A stretch of DNA of 64,000 bases from Microbacterium testaceum StLB037 (GCF_000202635.1 NC_015125.1:2108001-2172000), one strand, 5' to 3'. Shown: positions 25,665 through 34,949, counted from the stretch's first letter. The notes: a model not told the origin generated them from the letters alone. Program-made: numbers and translations.

Positions 25665-27449
25665 TCAGCCGACCTTGGTGATCTCCCAGCGCTGGTTCGC
25701 GCTGCCGGTTCCGGGCCACTGAATGATCTTCGCGCCGTTCGCCGTAGACGCGCCCGTGACGTCGAGCACCTTGCCGCTGCCGCGGTTGGTGATCGTCAGG
25801 GCCCCGTCGCCGGAGCTGGTCAGCGTCCACTGCTGGCTCGCGCGACCGGCATCGGTGGACTGTACGATCTGCGCACCGTTCGCGGTCGAGGCACCCGACA
25901 CCTCCAAGACCTTGCCGCTGTTGCGGTTGACGATCTTCACCGCGCCGTTCCCGGCGTCGGCGAAGCTCCACTGCTGGTTCGGCGTCGCGCGGTACTCCCA
26001 CTGCAGGGCCTCGGCACCGTCGGCGGTCGAGGCGGAACCGATGTCGATGGCACGGTTGCTGCTCTTGCTCGACACTTCGAACTGGGCCGTGGTGTCGAGG
26101 GTGATTCTGATCGAGGAGATCTGGTCGTTGTTGCCCGTCTGGCGCAGGTCGAGGTTGGTGCTCGTGAACGTCCACGGGGTGCCCGACAGGTTGTCGTCGG
26201 CGTAGGCGACCACCTTGTATCCCGGCGGGACCGCGACGGAGGAGATCGCGTCGTTGCCGATGCCCTTCGCCTGCAACTGCGCGATCGTGTAGGTGCCGAT
26301 TCCCAGGGCGGCGTTGGCACCCGCGCGATCGGTGTCGGCGTAGACGGTCGGCAGGGTCAGCGCGGGAGCGTTCAGCGAGGCCCCGTCGAACGGTACGACG
26401 ATGACCTTGCTGCCGTGGCCGTCGTTGCCGTTCTCCTGGTTCTTCTCCACGTCGACCACGGCGAACGTCATGGCGGTGGGGACGCCGTTCTCGATGTACA
26501 TCGAGGGACGCTCGAGCTTCGCCCAGTGGTTCTTGGTGCCGTCGGTGTAGGTGGTGAAGTCGACGTTCGCGTCGTACGCGACGCCGGGTTGCAGAGTCCA
26601 GTTCGTGGCGCCGTCGGTGGAGGTGTAGTGGTACGCCTTCTTCGCCGACCACGAGTTGAAGATGACGTGGTACTGGCCGCCGCTATACCAGATCAGCGGA
26701 TCCTCCATGTCATCGGTGGGGCTTCCCGTGATGGATGAGAACAGCGGCGGGTTCTGCACCGTGTACGGTCCCACGACGTTGTCGGCGACAGCCGTCTGGA
26801 AGCCGTTGACGATGGCGTGGTACTTCCCGTCGGGACCGAGGATCGTGCGGAAGTTCCCGCCGGTGTTGAACGTGCTCGAATAGGGACCGGATGCCACCTG
26901 CACCTGACCCTGCGCGGTCCAGGGCCCGTTCAGCGAGGGGGAGGTGAAGACGCGCGCGTCGGAGAAGCCGCTGATGGTGACGGCGTAGGTGCCGTCCTTC
27001 AGCTGGACGGGGGTGACGTTGTGGCCGTGGCCGCCGTCGACGTCGGGCCACATCAGACCCTGGTCGGTGTACGGACCGTACAGGTTGTCGCTGACGGCCG
27101 AGACGGCGTACGAGTCGTAGCGCCACGCTTCGTGGCCCTCGGACTCCGGCCAGCGGCTGGCGAACATGTGGTACTTGCCGTCGGCTCCCTTGATGATGCC
27201 GCCGTCCCAGTACACCCAGTTCGCGAGCGTCTTGTCTTCGAGGCCGTTGGACTGGTCGCGCGGGCCCACCGTGGCTGCGCCCCACGCCGTCGTGGACAGA
27301 GATCCGACGATCGGGGCGGGCTTGATGTACGTCAGGAACTGTGTGGCGGCAGCGGCGCCACTCGCTGGGACGGCGAGGGCCACGGCGACGGCAGCCGCCG
27401 AGACGACGGCCGCGATCCTGCTTCTTCTCTTCACGGATGCACTCCTCAT
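25665..27449 (-). CDS. secreted beta-propeller glycosidase-like protein with ricin-type lectin domain
   Basis: Exported protein of 594 residues. A signal peptide covers about residues 1-35 (basic start, hydrophobic run, cleavage after GAAAA). Residues about 36-330 show repeated blade motifs (VYWDGGIIKGADGKYHMFAS; GPYTDQGLMW; MEDPLIWYSGGQYHVIFNSW) like five-bladed GH43/GH117-type hydrolases. A segment near 360-450 (GIGNDAISSVAVPPGYKVVAYADDN) resembles a beta/gamma-crystallin-type fold. The last 140 residues form a ricin-type beta-trefoil with three QxW repeats (NQQWSF, SQQWTL, NQRWEI), a carbohydrate-binding module. The ATG at 27449 is chosen because the signal peptide starts there. Substrate unknown; a plant polysaccharide is likely from context. 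It is a single gene. Confidence 0.75.
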   Translation of the reverse strand: MRSASVKRRSRIAAVVSAAAVAVALAVPASGAAAATQFLTYIKPAPIVGSLSTTAWGAATVGPRDQSNGLEDKTLANWVYWDGGIIKGADGKYHMFASRWPESEGHEAWRYDSYAVSAVSDNLYGPYTDQGLMWPDVDGGHGHNVTPVQLKDGTYAVTISGFSDARVFTSPSLNGPWTAQGQVQVASGPYSSTFNTGGNFRTILGPDGKYHAIVNGFQTAVADNVVGPYTVQNPPLFSSITGSPTDDMEDPLIWYSGGQYHVIFNSWSAKKAYHYTSTDGATNWTLQPGVAYDANVDFTTYTDGTKNHWAKLERPSMYIENGVPTAMTFAVVDVEKNQENGNDGHGSKVIVVPFDGASLNAPALTLPTVYADTDRAGANAALGIGTYTIAQLQAKGIGNDAISSVAVPPGYKVVAYADDNLSGTPWTFTSTNLDLRQTGNNDQISSIRITLDTTAQFEVSSKSSNRAIDIGSASTADGAEALQWEYRATPNQQWSFADAGNGAVKIVNRNSGKVLEVSGASTANGAQIVQSTDAGRASQQWTLTSSGDGALTITNRGSGKVLDVTGASTANGAKIIQWPGTGSANQRWEITKVG

Positions 27450-27545
27450 CGAGCGTTCGTCGGCACCACAGGGGGAGGTGGTGCCTGTCGAGTGGGGGTC
27501 CTCGACAGTCACCTAGGGAACCACGTCGGAACAACGCCGTCAAGA

Positions 27546-27560
27546 ATTCATTAGATGAAT
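27546..27560. promoter_or_regulatory. operator-like palindrome before the secreted glycosidase
   Basis: Perfect inverted repeat ATTCAT-TAG-ATGAAT in an AT-rich patch, about 100 bases before the secreted glycosidase gene. A second palindrome, CGGAATTCCG, lies at 27575-27584. A minus-strand TTGACG (27540-27535) nearby could be a -35 box. The rest of 27450-27681 holds nothing I recognise. Confidence 0.4.
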
Positions 27561-27681
27561 ATGGGTTTGCATGGCGGAATTCCGAACCGATGCGTGCTTT
27601 TGTTGGAGAATCCGCCTTATTTCATCCGACATATCCCCGAGTGATCGCCGTTCGCGCGCCTCACGCGTGCCCGGTCGGAGG

Positions 27682-28692
27682 CTAGGGCGCCCCCGTCGAC
27701 GCCCGCGCGACGAGTTCGGGCGCGAACACCGTCTGCCGGGTCGCTCGCCCGGGATCATCGGCCTCGTCGAGCAGGATACGCATCGCCGTTCCCCCGATGA
27801 GCGCACTCGGCTGGCGTACCGAGGTGAGTGGCACGGCCGCGGCGGCGGCGAAGGGGATGTCGTCGAAGCCGACGACGGCGATCTCGTCGGGCACGAGGAC
27901 GCGCCCGTCGACGATCAGGCCCTGGAGGAGTCCGAGCGCGACGAGGTCGTTGCCGGCGAACACCGCGTCGGGGCGGTCGGAGCGATCCCGCGCGAGAAGG
28001 CGCCGCGCGGCCGCGACGCCCTCGTCGACCGTGAGGGCGTGGGTCGGGACGACCTCGAGCGTGGCGCGATGCGTGCTGTTCTCGACCGCGCTGCGCGCCC
28101 CGGCGAGACGGTCGGTCACCTGCCGGATGTCGAAGCCTCCGCCGACGAAAGCGAGGCGCCGACGACCGCGTTCCAAGAGGTGCTCCGCCGCCAGTCTTCC
28201 GCCCGCCACGCTGTCGACCGAGACCGAGGAGAACTGCGCGTCGCCGGAGAAGCGGTCGATGAGGACGGACGGGATGCCGCGGGCTCGCAGCCGCGTCAAC
28301 CGTGCGGTGACATCTCCGAACGGAGCGATGAGGAGCCCGCGCACCATCTGCTGCTCGAAGAGGTCGATGTAGAGCGTCTCCCGAGCGGCATCCTCGTCGC
28401 TGTTGCCGTGGAGGAGGGCGAGTCCCCGGGCGGTCGCCTCGTTCTCGGCACCCCCGACGACGTCGGCGAAGAACGGATTGCGCCCATCCAACGCGACGAA
28501 GCCGACCGTCGTGCTGACCCCGGCGCGGAGCTGGCGAGCGGCGTCGTTGCGCACGTAGCCGAGCTCTTCGATAGCCCGGTTCACGCGCTCGATCGAGCCC
28601 GCGGAGACGGCGTCGGGGCGGTTGAGGACGTTGGAGACGGTGCCCACGGACACGCCGGCGAGGGTTGCGACATCGCGGATGCTGATCGACAC
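27682..28692 (-). CDS. LacI family regulator, rhamnose transport operon
   Basis: Repressor of 336 residues. The helix-turn-helix IRDVATLAGVSVGTVSNVLN occupies residues 5-24, followed by the hinge region ARQLRAGVSTTVGFV and the sugar-sensing domain. The start is the GTG at 28692. It is divergent from the rhamnose ABC importer operon, and the palindrome CTGAAACGATTCAG lies just downstream of that operon's promoter. The helix-turn-helix is almost the same as that of the LacI protein at 33869-34867, which sits beside an identical operator, so the two are paralogues likely to share targets. The inducer is probably L-rhamnose, L-rhamnulose or a phosphorylated intermediate. Confidence 0.9.
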   Translation of the reverse strand: MSISIRDVATLAGVSVGTVSNVLNRPDAVSAGSIERVNRAIEELGYVRNDAARQLRAGVSTTVGFVALDGRNPFFADVVGGAENEATARGLALLHGNSDEDAARETLYIDLFEQQMVRGLLIAPFGDVTARLTRLRARGIPSVLIDRFSGDAQFSSVSVDSVAGGRLAAEHLLERGRRRLAFVGGGFDIRQVTDRLAGARSAVENSTHRATLEVVPTHALTVDEGVAAARRLLARDRSDRPDAVFAGNDLVALGLLQGLIVDGRVLVPDEIAVVGFDDIPFAAAAAVPLTSVRQPSALIGGTAMRILLDEADDPGRATRQTVFAPELVARASTGAP

Positions 28693-28735
28693 GGTGCCCC
28701 CTCACGTCACGATCCGGTCTCGACGTGATCCTGAC

Positions 28736-28793
28736 TTGACCGCATCGTCGGACTCACCCTACAGTGACTGGCATCCAATCTGAAACGATTCAG
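28736..28793 (+). promoter_or_regulatory. promoter and LacI operator of the rhamnose importer operon
   Basis: TTGACC (28736-28741), 18 bp, TACAGT (28760-28765), then CTGAAACGATTCAG at 28780-28793. The operator lies just past the expected transcription start, a roadblock position. Its core TGAAACGATTCA recurs at 34916-34927. Confidence 0.75.
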
Positions 28794-28836
28794 ATTTCGG
28801 CCGGGCGACCGGCTCCACCCTCAACGAGGAGGCCGC

Positions 28837-30369
28837 ATGGCTGACGCGACGGACGCGACACCCGCCCCGCCCGATCACGCGCTCGAGCTGCGACGCGTGA
28901 TGAAGTCGTTCGGCCCCGTGGTCGCCCTGCGGTCGGGGAGCCTCGTGCTCGATCGCGGTTCGATTCACGCGCTGATCGGGGAGAACGGGGCCGGCAAGTC
29001 GACTCTCGTGAAGATCATCGCGGGGCTGTACCGCCGCGATGACGGCGACTTCCTGCTCGACGGCGAGAGCGTCGATTTCGCCAGCACGGCGCAGTCGAAG
29101 GCCGCCGGCATCGCGGTGATCTACCAGGAGCCGACGCTCTTCCCCGACCTCTCGGTCACCGAGAACATCTTCATGGGCCGTCAACCGACCGGGCGCCTCG
29201 GTCGCATCGATCGCGCGGCGATGCGCGAAGAGGCGACGCGCATCTTCCAGCGTCTCGGCGTCGCTCTGGATCCCGATCGGGTGACCGAGGGCCTCTCGAT
29301 CGCCGACCAGCAGATCATCGAGATCGCGAAGGCCATCTCCCTCGACGCCCGCGTGCTGATCATGGACGAGCCCACCGCCGCACTCAGCGGCGTCGAGGTC
29401 GAGCGCCTGTTCGCGGTCGCCCGGAGCCTGCGCGACGAGGGTCGCGCCCTCCTGTTCATCTCGCACCGCTTCGACGAGGTGTTCGCCCTGTGCGACACCG
29501 TCACCGTCATGCGCGACGGGGCATACGTCCACACCACGCCCCTGGCCGACACCACGGTCGACGACCTGGTCCGCCAGATGGTCGGCCGAGACGTGACCGA
29601 ACTCTTCCCGAAGCTGCCGTCCACCCCCGGCGACGTCGTGCTCGAGGTCGAGGGGCTCACGCGACCCGGTGTGTTCCGCGACGTGTCGTTCTCCCTGCGC
29701 GCCGGCGAGATCGTCGGTCTCGCGGGACTCGTCGGTGCCGGGCGCAGCGAGGTCGCCCGCGCGATCTTCGGCGTCGACGCCTACGAGTCGGGAACGGTCC
29801 GACTGGGTGGCACGGTCCTCCCCAAGGGGAGTGTCCGTCAGGCGACCGCCCGCGGTCTGGCCCTCGTGCCCGAGGATCGCCGCAAACAAGGGTTGGTGCT
29901 CGACGAGGGCGTCTCGCGCAACATCACCCTGGCGATCCGCTCGAAGCTCTCCCGCTGGGGGCTGCTGCGCACGACCGACGAGAACCGCGCCGCCCGGGAG
30001 TGGGCGAGCCGCCTCGAGGTCAAGACCGCCGCGCTGGATGCCACCGCGGGAACGCTCAGCGGAGGAAATCAGCAGAAGGTCGTCATCGGGAAATGGCTCG
30101 CGACCCAGCCCCGGGTGCTGATCGTCGACGAGCCCACCCGCGGCATCGACGTGGGCACGAAGTCCGAGGTGCACCGCCTGCTCTCCGAACTCGCGCAGCA
30201 GGGCCTCGCGATCCTCATGATCTCGAGCGAGCTCCCCGAGGTACTCGGGATGGCCGACCGCGTCCTCGTCATGCGCGAGGGACGCCTCACCGGAGAATTC
30301 GCCCGAGCGGATGCCACCCCCGAAACGATCATGTTCGCTGCGACCGCCGATGCGGAGGGCATCCGATGA
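28837..30369 (+). CDS. rhaT: rhamnose ABC transporter ATP-binding protein
   Basis: Double-length sugar ATPase of 510 residues (CUT2 family). It has two ABC domains: Walker A GENGAGKS (48-55), signature and Walker B ([13 protein letters not shown] near 170) in the first half, and a degenerate Walker A (GLVGAGRSE) with intact LSGGNQQKV and VDEPTRGID in the second. This asymmetry is normal for RbsA/RhaT proteins. It powers uptake through the two permeases that follow, each overlapping by four bases. The assignment to rhamnose comes from the shared operator and the adjacent catabolic genes, since CUT2 ATPases look alike for many sugars. Confidence 0.9.
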   Translation: MADATDATPAPPDHALELRRVMKSFGPVVALRSGSLVLDRGSIHALIGENGAGKSTLVKIIAGLYRRDDGDFLLDGESVDFASTAQSKAAGIAVIYQEPTLFPDLSVTENIFMGRQPTGRLGRIDRAAMREEATRIFQRLGVALDPDRVTEGLSIADQQIIEIAKAISLDARVLIMDEPTAALSGVEVERLFAVARSLRDEGRALLFISHRFDEVFALCDTVTVMRDGAYVHTTPLADTTVDDLVRQMVGRDVTELFPKLPSTPGDVVLEVEGLTRPGVFRDVSFSLRAGEIVGLAGLVGAGRSEVARAIFGVDAYESGTVRLGGTVLPKGSVRQATARGLALVPEDRRKQGLVLDEGVSRNITLAIRSKLSRWGLLRTTDENRAAREWASRLEVKTAALDATAGTLSGGNQQKVVIGKWLATQPRVLIVDEPTRGIDVGTKSEVHRLLSELAQQGLAILMISSELPEVLGMADRVLVMREGRLTGEFARADATPETIMFAATADAEGIR

Positions 30370-31400
30370 GTACCGCCACCCCCGTCCGGCCGGGTGCCAG
30401 CCCCGCCGCGAAGCTCGTCTCGCACGTCGCCACGGCGCGCGAGAGCGGCATCGTCCTCGCTCTCGTGCTCATCGTCGTCATCGCGACGCTGAACAACCCG
30501 ACCTTCCTCTTCTCTCCCGACGGCTTCCGCGACCTGCTGTTGACGCCGTCGCTGCTGCTGCTGGTAGCCGTCGGTCAAGCCATCGTCATCGTCACGCGCA
30601 ACGTCGACCTCTCGGTCGGATCGGTCGTGGGCCTGACCGCGTACCTGACCGGCCGCCTGTTCATCGACGTCCCGGGCCTGCCCCTGGTGGTGGTGTTCCT
30701 CGCGGGCATCGTCGTCGGCGGCATCCTGGGCCTGATCAATGGCGCGCTCGTCGCGTACGCGAAGGTCCCCGCGCTCGTCATCACGCTCGGAACGATGTAC
30801 ATCTACCGCGGCATCAACGTCGCGTGGGCGGGCAGCAACCGGGTGAACGCCTCCGACCTGCCCGGCAGCTTCCGCGACCTCGGCACGGGCCAGGTGCTCG
30901 GCATCCCGATCCTGACGATCCTCGCGGTGGTCGTGCTCATCGGTGCGGCGTGGTACCTGCGCAACCTCCGCAGCGGCCGCGAGCTGTACGCGATCGGCTC
31001 CGACCCGGCCGCGGCCCACCTCTACGGCCTCAAGGTCAACCGCCGCATCATCGGCGCGTTCGTCACGAGCGGCGCTCTCGCGGGTCTCGCCGGCGTGCTG
31101 TACGCGGCGCGCTACGGCACGGTCGCCTCGAACGCCGGCTTCGGCTGGGAACTGCAGGCGATCGGCGCGGCCGTCATCGGCGGCGTCGCCATCTCGGGCG
31201 GCGTCGGCTCGGTCTGGGGCGCCGCGATCGGTGCCTACCTGCTGCTGACCATCAACCGTGCACTGCCGATCCTCGGCATCGACGACTTCTGGCAGCGGGC
31301 CGTGGTCGGTGCGCTCATCCTCGGCGCGATCGTGCTCGACCGCGTGCTCGCCGTCCGCCAGTCCCGCAAGCTCACCGCAGAGAGGGAGACGGGCCGATGA
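30366..31400 (+). CDS. rhaP: rhamnose ABC transporter permease
   Basis: CUT2-type (RbsC-like) permease of 344 residues with about nine or ten hydrophobic helices. It has the family motif [22 protein letters not shown] near residue 75 and, towards the C-terminus, [20 protein letters not shown]. The ATG at 30366 overlaps the ATPase stop, and the TGA overlaps the second permease, so the two permeases are made together as the expected heterodimer. It transports L-rhamnose delivered by the lipoprotein encoded at 32544. Confidence 0.9.
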   Translation: MSTATPVRPGASPAAKLVSHVATARESGIVLALVLIVVIATLNNPTFLFSPDGFRDLLLTPSLLLLVAVGQAIVIVTRNVDLSVGSVVGLTAYLTGRLFIDVPGLPLVVVFLAGIVVGGILGLINGALVAYAKVPALVITLGTMYIYRGINVAWAGSNRVNASDLPGSFRDLGTGQVLGIPILTILAVVVLIGAAWYLRNLRSGRELYAIGSDPAAAHLYGLKVNRRIIGAFVTSGALAGLAGVLYAARYGTVASNAGFGWELQAIGAAVIGGVAISGGVGSVWGAAIGAYLLLTINRALPILGIDDFWQRAVVGALILGAIVLDRVLAVRQSRKLTAERETGR

Positions 31401-32461
31401 CCTCCACCGCCGTCGACGACCGCGCCCGCACCTACCGCGCGCACGCCCGCCCGTTCTGGCGCCGCGCCCTGTTGACGCGCGAGGCCGCCATCATCGGCAT
31501 CCTGTTGCTCGTCATCGCCGTGTCGCTCGCGACCGTGCGCAACTTCGACAGCCCGCTCACGGTCACGTACCTGCTGCGGGACATCGCGCCGATCCTGTTG
31601 ATCGCGCTGCCGATGACCCTCATCATCATCACCGAGGAGATCGACCTCTCGGTGGCGAGCATCGTGGGCCTGTCGAGTGTCACGGTCGGTGTGCTGACGC
31701 AGTCGGGGTGGCCTTTCGAGTTGGCGGCCCTCGCGGCCATCGTCGTCGGCCTCGTCGCCGGGGCGATCAACGGCTTCCTCGTCACCGTCGTGGGCCTGCC
31801 CTCCCTTGCCGTCACGATCGGGACGCTCGCGCTCTTCCGCGGGATCGCCGTGGGCCTGCTCGGCACCGAGGCGGTCACCGAGTTCCCCGAGACGTGGACC
31901 GACCTCGCGAAGGCGAACATCCCCGGGACCCCGCTCCCGCTGATCATGATCCCGTTCGTCGTGCTGGCGATCGTGTTCGCCGTGCTGTTGCACCTCACCT
32001 CTTTCGGTCGGTCGCTGTACGCGATCGGTCTGAACAAAGAGGCGGCGCAGTTCTCCGGGATCGACGTCGCCCGCACCAAGTTCCTGCTGTTCGTCATGAG
32101 CGGCACCGTCTCGGGCTTCGCCGGGGTGTACTTCACCCTGCTCTACAGCAATGCCCGCGGCGAGAACGCCATGGGCATGGAGCTGCAGGTCATCGCGGCG
32201 GTGCTGCTCGGCGGCGTGTCGATCTTCGGCGGCCGCGGCGCGCTCCACGGCGTCATCGCCGGCGTGCTGCTCATCGGCACGCTGGGCAGCGCCCTCCGTC
32301 TCGCCGGCGTCACCAGCGACATCATCAACGTCATCACCGGAGCGCTGCTCGTGCTCTCGGTGGTGTCGGCCAGCCTCCTCGCCTGGCTGCAGGCTCGACG
32401 CGTCACCGCGCTCGGCAAGAGGAAGAGCGTGCGGCCGACCGCCCCCGCGTCGATCGCCTGA
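31397..32461 (+). CDS. rhaQ: rhamnose ABC transporter permease
   Basis: Second CUT2-type permease, 354 residues. The characteristic stretch LIIITEEIDLSVASIVGLSS is near residue 75, and LLGGVSIFGGRGALHG is near residue 275. It overlaps the first permease by four bases. An N-terminal cytoplasmic tail of about 25 residues is rich in Arg and Ala. It pairs with RhaP to form the membrane channel. The next gene, for the binding protein, is separated by 82 bases that contain a 15-bp tandem repeat, so the tightly overlapped part of the operon ends here. Confidence 0.9.
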   Translation: MTSTAVDDRARTYRAHARPFWRRALLTREAAIIGILLLVIAVSLATVRNFDSPLTVTYLLRDIAPILLIALPMTLIIITEEIDLSVASIVGLSSVTVGVLTQSGWPFELAALAAIVVGLVAGAINGFLVTVVGLPSLAVTIGTLALFRGIAVGLLGTEAVTEFPETWTDLAKANIPGTPLPLIMIPFVVLAIVFAVLLHLTSFGRSLYAIGLNKEAAQFSGIDVARTKFLLFVMSGTVSGFAGVYFTLLYSNARGENAMGMELQVIAAVLLGGVSIFGGRGALHGVIAGVLLIGTLGSALRLAGVTSDIINVITGALLVLSVVSASLLAWLQARRVTALGKRKSVRPTAPASIA

Positions 32462-32477
32462 ACCCCGCCCACCACCC

Positions 32478-32530
32478 GCACCACCACCACCCGCACCACC
32501 ACCACTTGCACCACCACCACTTGCACCACG
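32478..32530 (+). repeat. 15-bp tandem repeat before the binding-protein gene
   Basis: Three full units of GCACCACCACCACYY (32478-32492, 32493-32507, 32508-32522) and half a fourth (to 32530). They fill the gap between the second permease and the binding-protein gene and end 13 bases before its ATG. No stem can form because one strand has almost no G. It may act as an unstructured leader or mRNA boundary. Confidence 0.8.
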
Positions 32531-32543
32531 GAAGGAAACAACG

Positions 32544-33584
32544 ATGTTCGCATTCACCCGCAAGACCCGCGTCGGCACCGCTGCCGCCGCCCTGACCCTG
32601 GCGGTCACCCTCCTCGCCACCGGCTGCTCCGGCGGCGCCGGCGGAGGCTCGAGCGAGGGAGGCGACGGCGGCAACCTGTCGATCACGTTCCTCCCGAAGA
32701 ACCTCGGCAACCCGTACTTCGAGACCTCGAACAAGGGTGGCGAAGAGGCCATCAAGGAGTTCGGCGGCACCTTCGAGCAGGTCGGCCCCAGCGAGGCGAC
32801 GCCCACCTCGCAGGTGCAGTACATCCAGACCGCGGCCCAGCAGGGTGTGGGCGGGCTCGTCATCTCGGCGAACGACCCCTCCGCCATCTGCGACGCTCTC
32901 GACGAGGCCCGCAGCGCCGGGGTGAAGGTCGTGACCTTCGACTCCGACACCGACGCGAAGTGCCGCGACCTCTTCATCAACCAGGCCACGGCCGACGGCA
33001 TCGCCAAGGTGCAGGTCGACCTGGTCGCGAAGCAGATCGGCGACGCCGGTCAGGTGGCCATCCTCTCGGCGGCCGCGAACGCGACGAACCAGAACACCTG
33101 GATCGAGCTCATGAAGAAGGACTTCGCCGCCAACCACCCGAACATCGAGCTCGTCGACGTCGTCTACGGCGACGACGACGATCAGACCTCGTTCGACCGC
33201 ACCGCGGCCCTGCTGCAGACCTACCCCAACCTCAAGGGCATCGTCTCGCCGACCACCGTCGGCATCGCCGCGGCCGGTCGTTACCTCTCGACCTCGGAGT
33301 ACAAGGGCAAGGTCGCGCTGACCGGTCTCGGTACGCCGAACCAGCTGCGCGAGTACGTGCAGGACGGCACCATCACCTCGTTCGCCCTGTGGAACCCGGC
33401 CGACCTCGGGTACCTGTCGGCGTACGCGACGAAGGCGCTGATCGACGGCACCATCACGGGCAAGGAGGGCGACACCTTCGAGGCCGGCAAGCTCGGCTCG
33501 TTCACCGTCGGCGCCGACGCCACGGTGCTCCTGGGCGACCCCTACGTGTTCGACGCCTCCAACATCGGGAACTTCGACTTCTGA
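32544..33584 (+). CDS. rhaS: rhamnose ABC transporter substrate-binding lipoprotein
   Basis: Periplasmic-binding-type sugar protein of 346 residues anchored to the cell surface. The N-terminus has a lipoprotein signal with lipobox LLATGC (Cys near residue 28), followed by a Gly/Ser linker. The mature part is the peripla_BP_4 fold (ITFLPKNLGNPYFETSNKGG; GGLVISANDPSAICDALDEA; AAGRYLSTSEYKGKVALTGLG) seen in RhaS proteins of CUT2 rhamnose importers. A clear ribosome site (GGAAGGA) precedes the ATG. It is followed by a terminator at 33602-33632. Confidence 0.9.
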   Translation: MFAFTRKTRVGTAAAALTLAVTLLATGCSGGAGGGSSEGGDGGNLSITFLPKNLGNPYFETSNKGGEEAIKEFGGTFEQVGPSEATPTSQVQYIQTAAQQGVGGLVISANDPSAICDALDEARSAGVKVVTFDSDTDAKCRDLFINQATADGIAKVQVDLVAKQIGDAGQVAILSAAANATNQNTWIELMKKDFAANHPNIELVDVVYGDDDDQTSFDRTAALLQTYPNLKGIVSPTTVGIAAAGRYLSTSEYKGKVALTGLGTPNQLREYVQDGTITSFALWNPADLGYLSAYATKALIDGTITGKEGDTFEAGKLGSFTVGADATVLLGDPYVFDASNIGNFDF

Positions 33585-33601
33585 GTCGAAGCCTCCGCTC
33601 C

Positions 33602-33632
33602 GGCCCCGGCCGCCCTCGTGGCGGTCGGGGCC
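33602..33632 (+). terminator. terminator of the rhamnose importer operon
   Basis: 13-bp stem with one mismatch, GGCCCCGGCCGCC (33602-33614) with GGCGGTCGGGGCC (33620-33632), followed by TTCGTCATTCT. Confidence 0.7.
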
Positions 33633-33700
33633 TTCGTCATTCTCGGGGCCAGGTGTCTCGTGCGAGCGATGCACACGGCGTCGGAGGGAGGAGAACCGGG

Positions 33701-33756
33701 GAGCGGAGGACTCCGGATGGGTGGATCGTCCTCCCGTCCCGGGGAGTCCTCCGCTC
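33701..33756. repeat. 14-bp inverted repeat
   Basis: GAGCGGAGGACTCC (33701-33714) and its exact complement GGAGTCCTCCGCTC (33743-33756) with a 28-base loop. It lies between the importer terminator and the 3' end of the next LacI gene, so it may end that minus-strand transcript. Otherwise I see nothing in 33633-33868. Confidence 0.6.
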
Positions 33757-33868
33757 GCGGGTCAGCGAGTGCAGCCGGAGCTCGCGCTCGACTCGACCGC
33801 GCAGACCCGCGGTCGCATCCCCGGGGCGTGGGCCAGCAACGCACCGCGCTTCGTTCGTCGCGCGCGTC

Positions 33869-34867
33869 TCAACCGCTCGATGCCCGCACCACGAGCTCCG
33901 GGCGGAACCGCACCTGCCGCTCGGCCGGGTCGACGCCGCCGTCGAGCTGGCGCAGCAGAAGGTCGACCGCGGTCGAGCCGAGGGCCTCGGCGGGCTGTCG
34001 CACCGAGGTGAGGGGCACCACGGTCGCGGCGGCGAAGTCGATGTCGTCGTAGCCGACGAGGGCGATGTCGTCGGGCACGCGGATGTCGCCGAGCATCGTG
34101 AGCGCCTGCAGCACGCCCACCGCGAGGAGGTCGTTGGCGGCGAACACCGCGTCCGGTCGGTCGTCGCGCTCGCGCAGCCCCTCGCCGGCGGCGCGGCCGG
34201 CGAGGACGGTCATGGCATCCGTCTCGATGATCTCAAGGGTCGCGCCCTCGACCTCGCCGACCGCGCGACGAGCGCCGGTGAGGCGGTCGGCGACCTGTCG
34301 GGTGGTGAGGGGGCCGGCCACGAACGCGATACGCCGTCGGCCCTGGGCGAGCAGGTGCGCCACCGCGAGGGAGCCCCCCTCGACGTCGTCGACCGAGACG
34401 GTGCAGACGTCGTCGCCGGGGGTCTGCTCATCGACGAGGACGACCGGGATGCCGGCGGCCGCGAGATGCTCCACGACGTCTCCGCCGGCGTCGGCAGGCG
34501 TGAGAAGAACCCCGGCGACCCGCTGCTCGCGGAACTGATCGAGGTAGAGGCGTTCCTGGTCGGCGTCGGCGCCGCTGGATCCGAGGAGGACGACGTATCC
34601 GTCGGCGGCGGCGCGCGCTTCGGCGCCGCGGGCGACGGCGGCGAAGAAGGGGTTGCCCACGTCGAGCACGATCAGCGCGATCGCGCGGCTCCGGCCGGCG
34701 CGCAACTGGCGGGCGGCGTCGTTGCGCACGTAGCCGAGGGCGTCGATGGAGGCGCGGACGCGCGCGACGACCGCGGGCGACACGGTGTCGCGACCGTTGA
34801 GCACATTCGAGACGGTGCCCACCGAGACGCCGGCGTGCGCGGCGACGTCCTTGATTTTGACCGCCAT
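33869..34867 (-). CDS. LacI family regulator, rhamnose catabolic operon
   Basis: Repressor of 332 residues. The helix-turn-helix IKDVAAHAGVSVGTVSNVLN lies at residues 4-23 and has the same recognition residues as the LacI protein at 27682-28692. The hinge GYVRNDAARQLRAG is also identical. The effector domain is more diverged. It is divergent from the mutarotase/isomerase/aldolase/kinase operon, and TGAAACGATTCA (34916-34927) lies between the two starts. I start at the ATG at 34867, where homology begins, not at the in-frame 34900. Two near-identical DNA-binding domains with different sensor domains suggest two signals feeding one regulon. Confidence 0.9.
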   Translation of the reverse strand: MAVKIKDVAAHAGVSVGTVSNVLNGRDTVSPAVVARVRASIDALGYVRNDAARQLRAGRSRAIALIVLDVGNPFFAAVARGAEARAAADGYVVLLGSSGADADQERLYLDQFREQRVAGVLLTPADAGGDVVEHLAAAGIPVVLVDEQTPGDDVCTVSVDDVEGGSLAVAHLLAQGRRRIAFVAGPLTTRQVADRLTGARRAVGEVEGATLEIIETDAMTVLAGRAAGEGLRERDDRPDAVFAANDLLAVGVLQALTMLGDIRVPDDIALVGYDDIDFAAATVVPLTSVRQPAEALGSTAVDLLLRQLDGGVDPAERQVRFRPELVVRASSG

Positions 34868-34905
34868 GATCCGACGACGATATCGCACGCGTCGGCGCAT
34901 CGTGC

Positions 34906-34927
34906 TACCGTGTCGTGAAACGATTCA
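34906..34927 (+). promoter_or_regulatory. -10 box and LacI operator of the rhamnose catabolic operon
   Basis: A possible -10 TACCGT at 34906-34911 is followed by TGAAACGATTCA at 34916-34927, identical to the core operator at 28781-28792. No convincing -35 is seen. Confidence 0.7.
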
Positions 34928-34949
34928 TTCTCGAGGAAGAGAACTCTCC

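Noticed and set aside
32478..32530. CAC repeats as a coded poly-histidine peptide
   Set aside because: No start codon with a ribosome site opens this frame. The region lies in the gap before the binding-protein gene.
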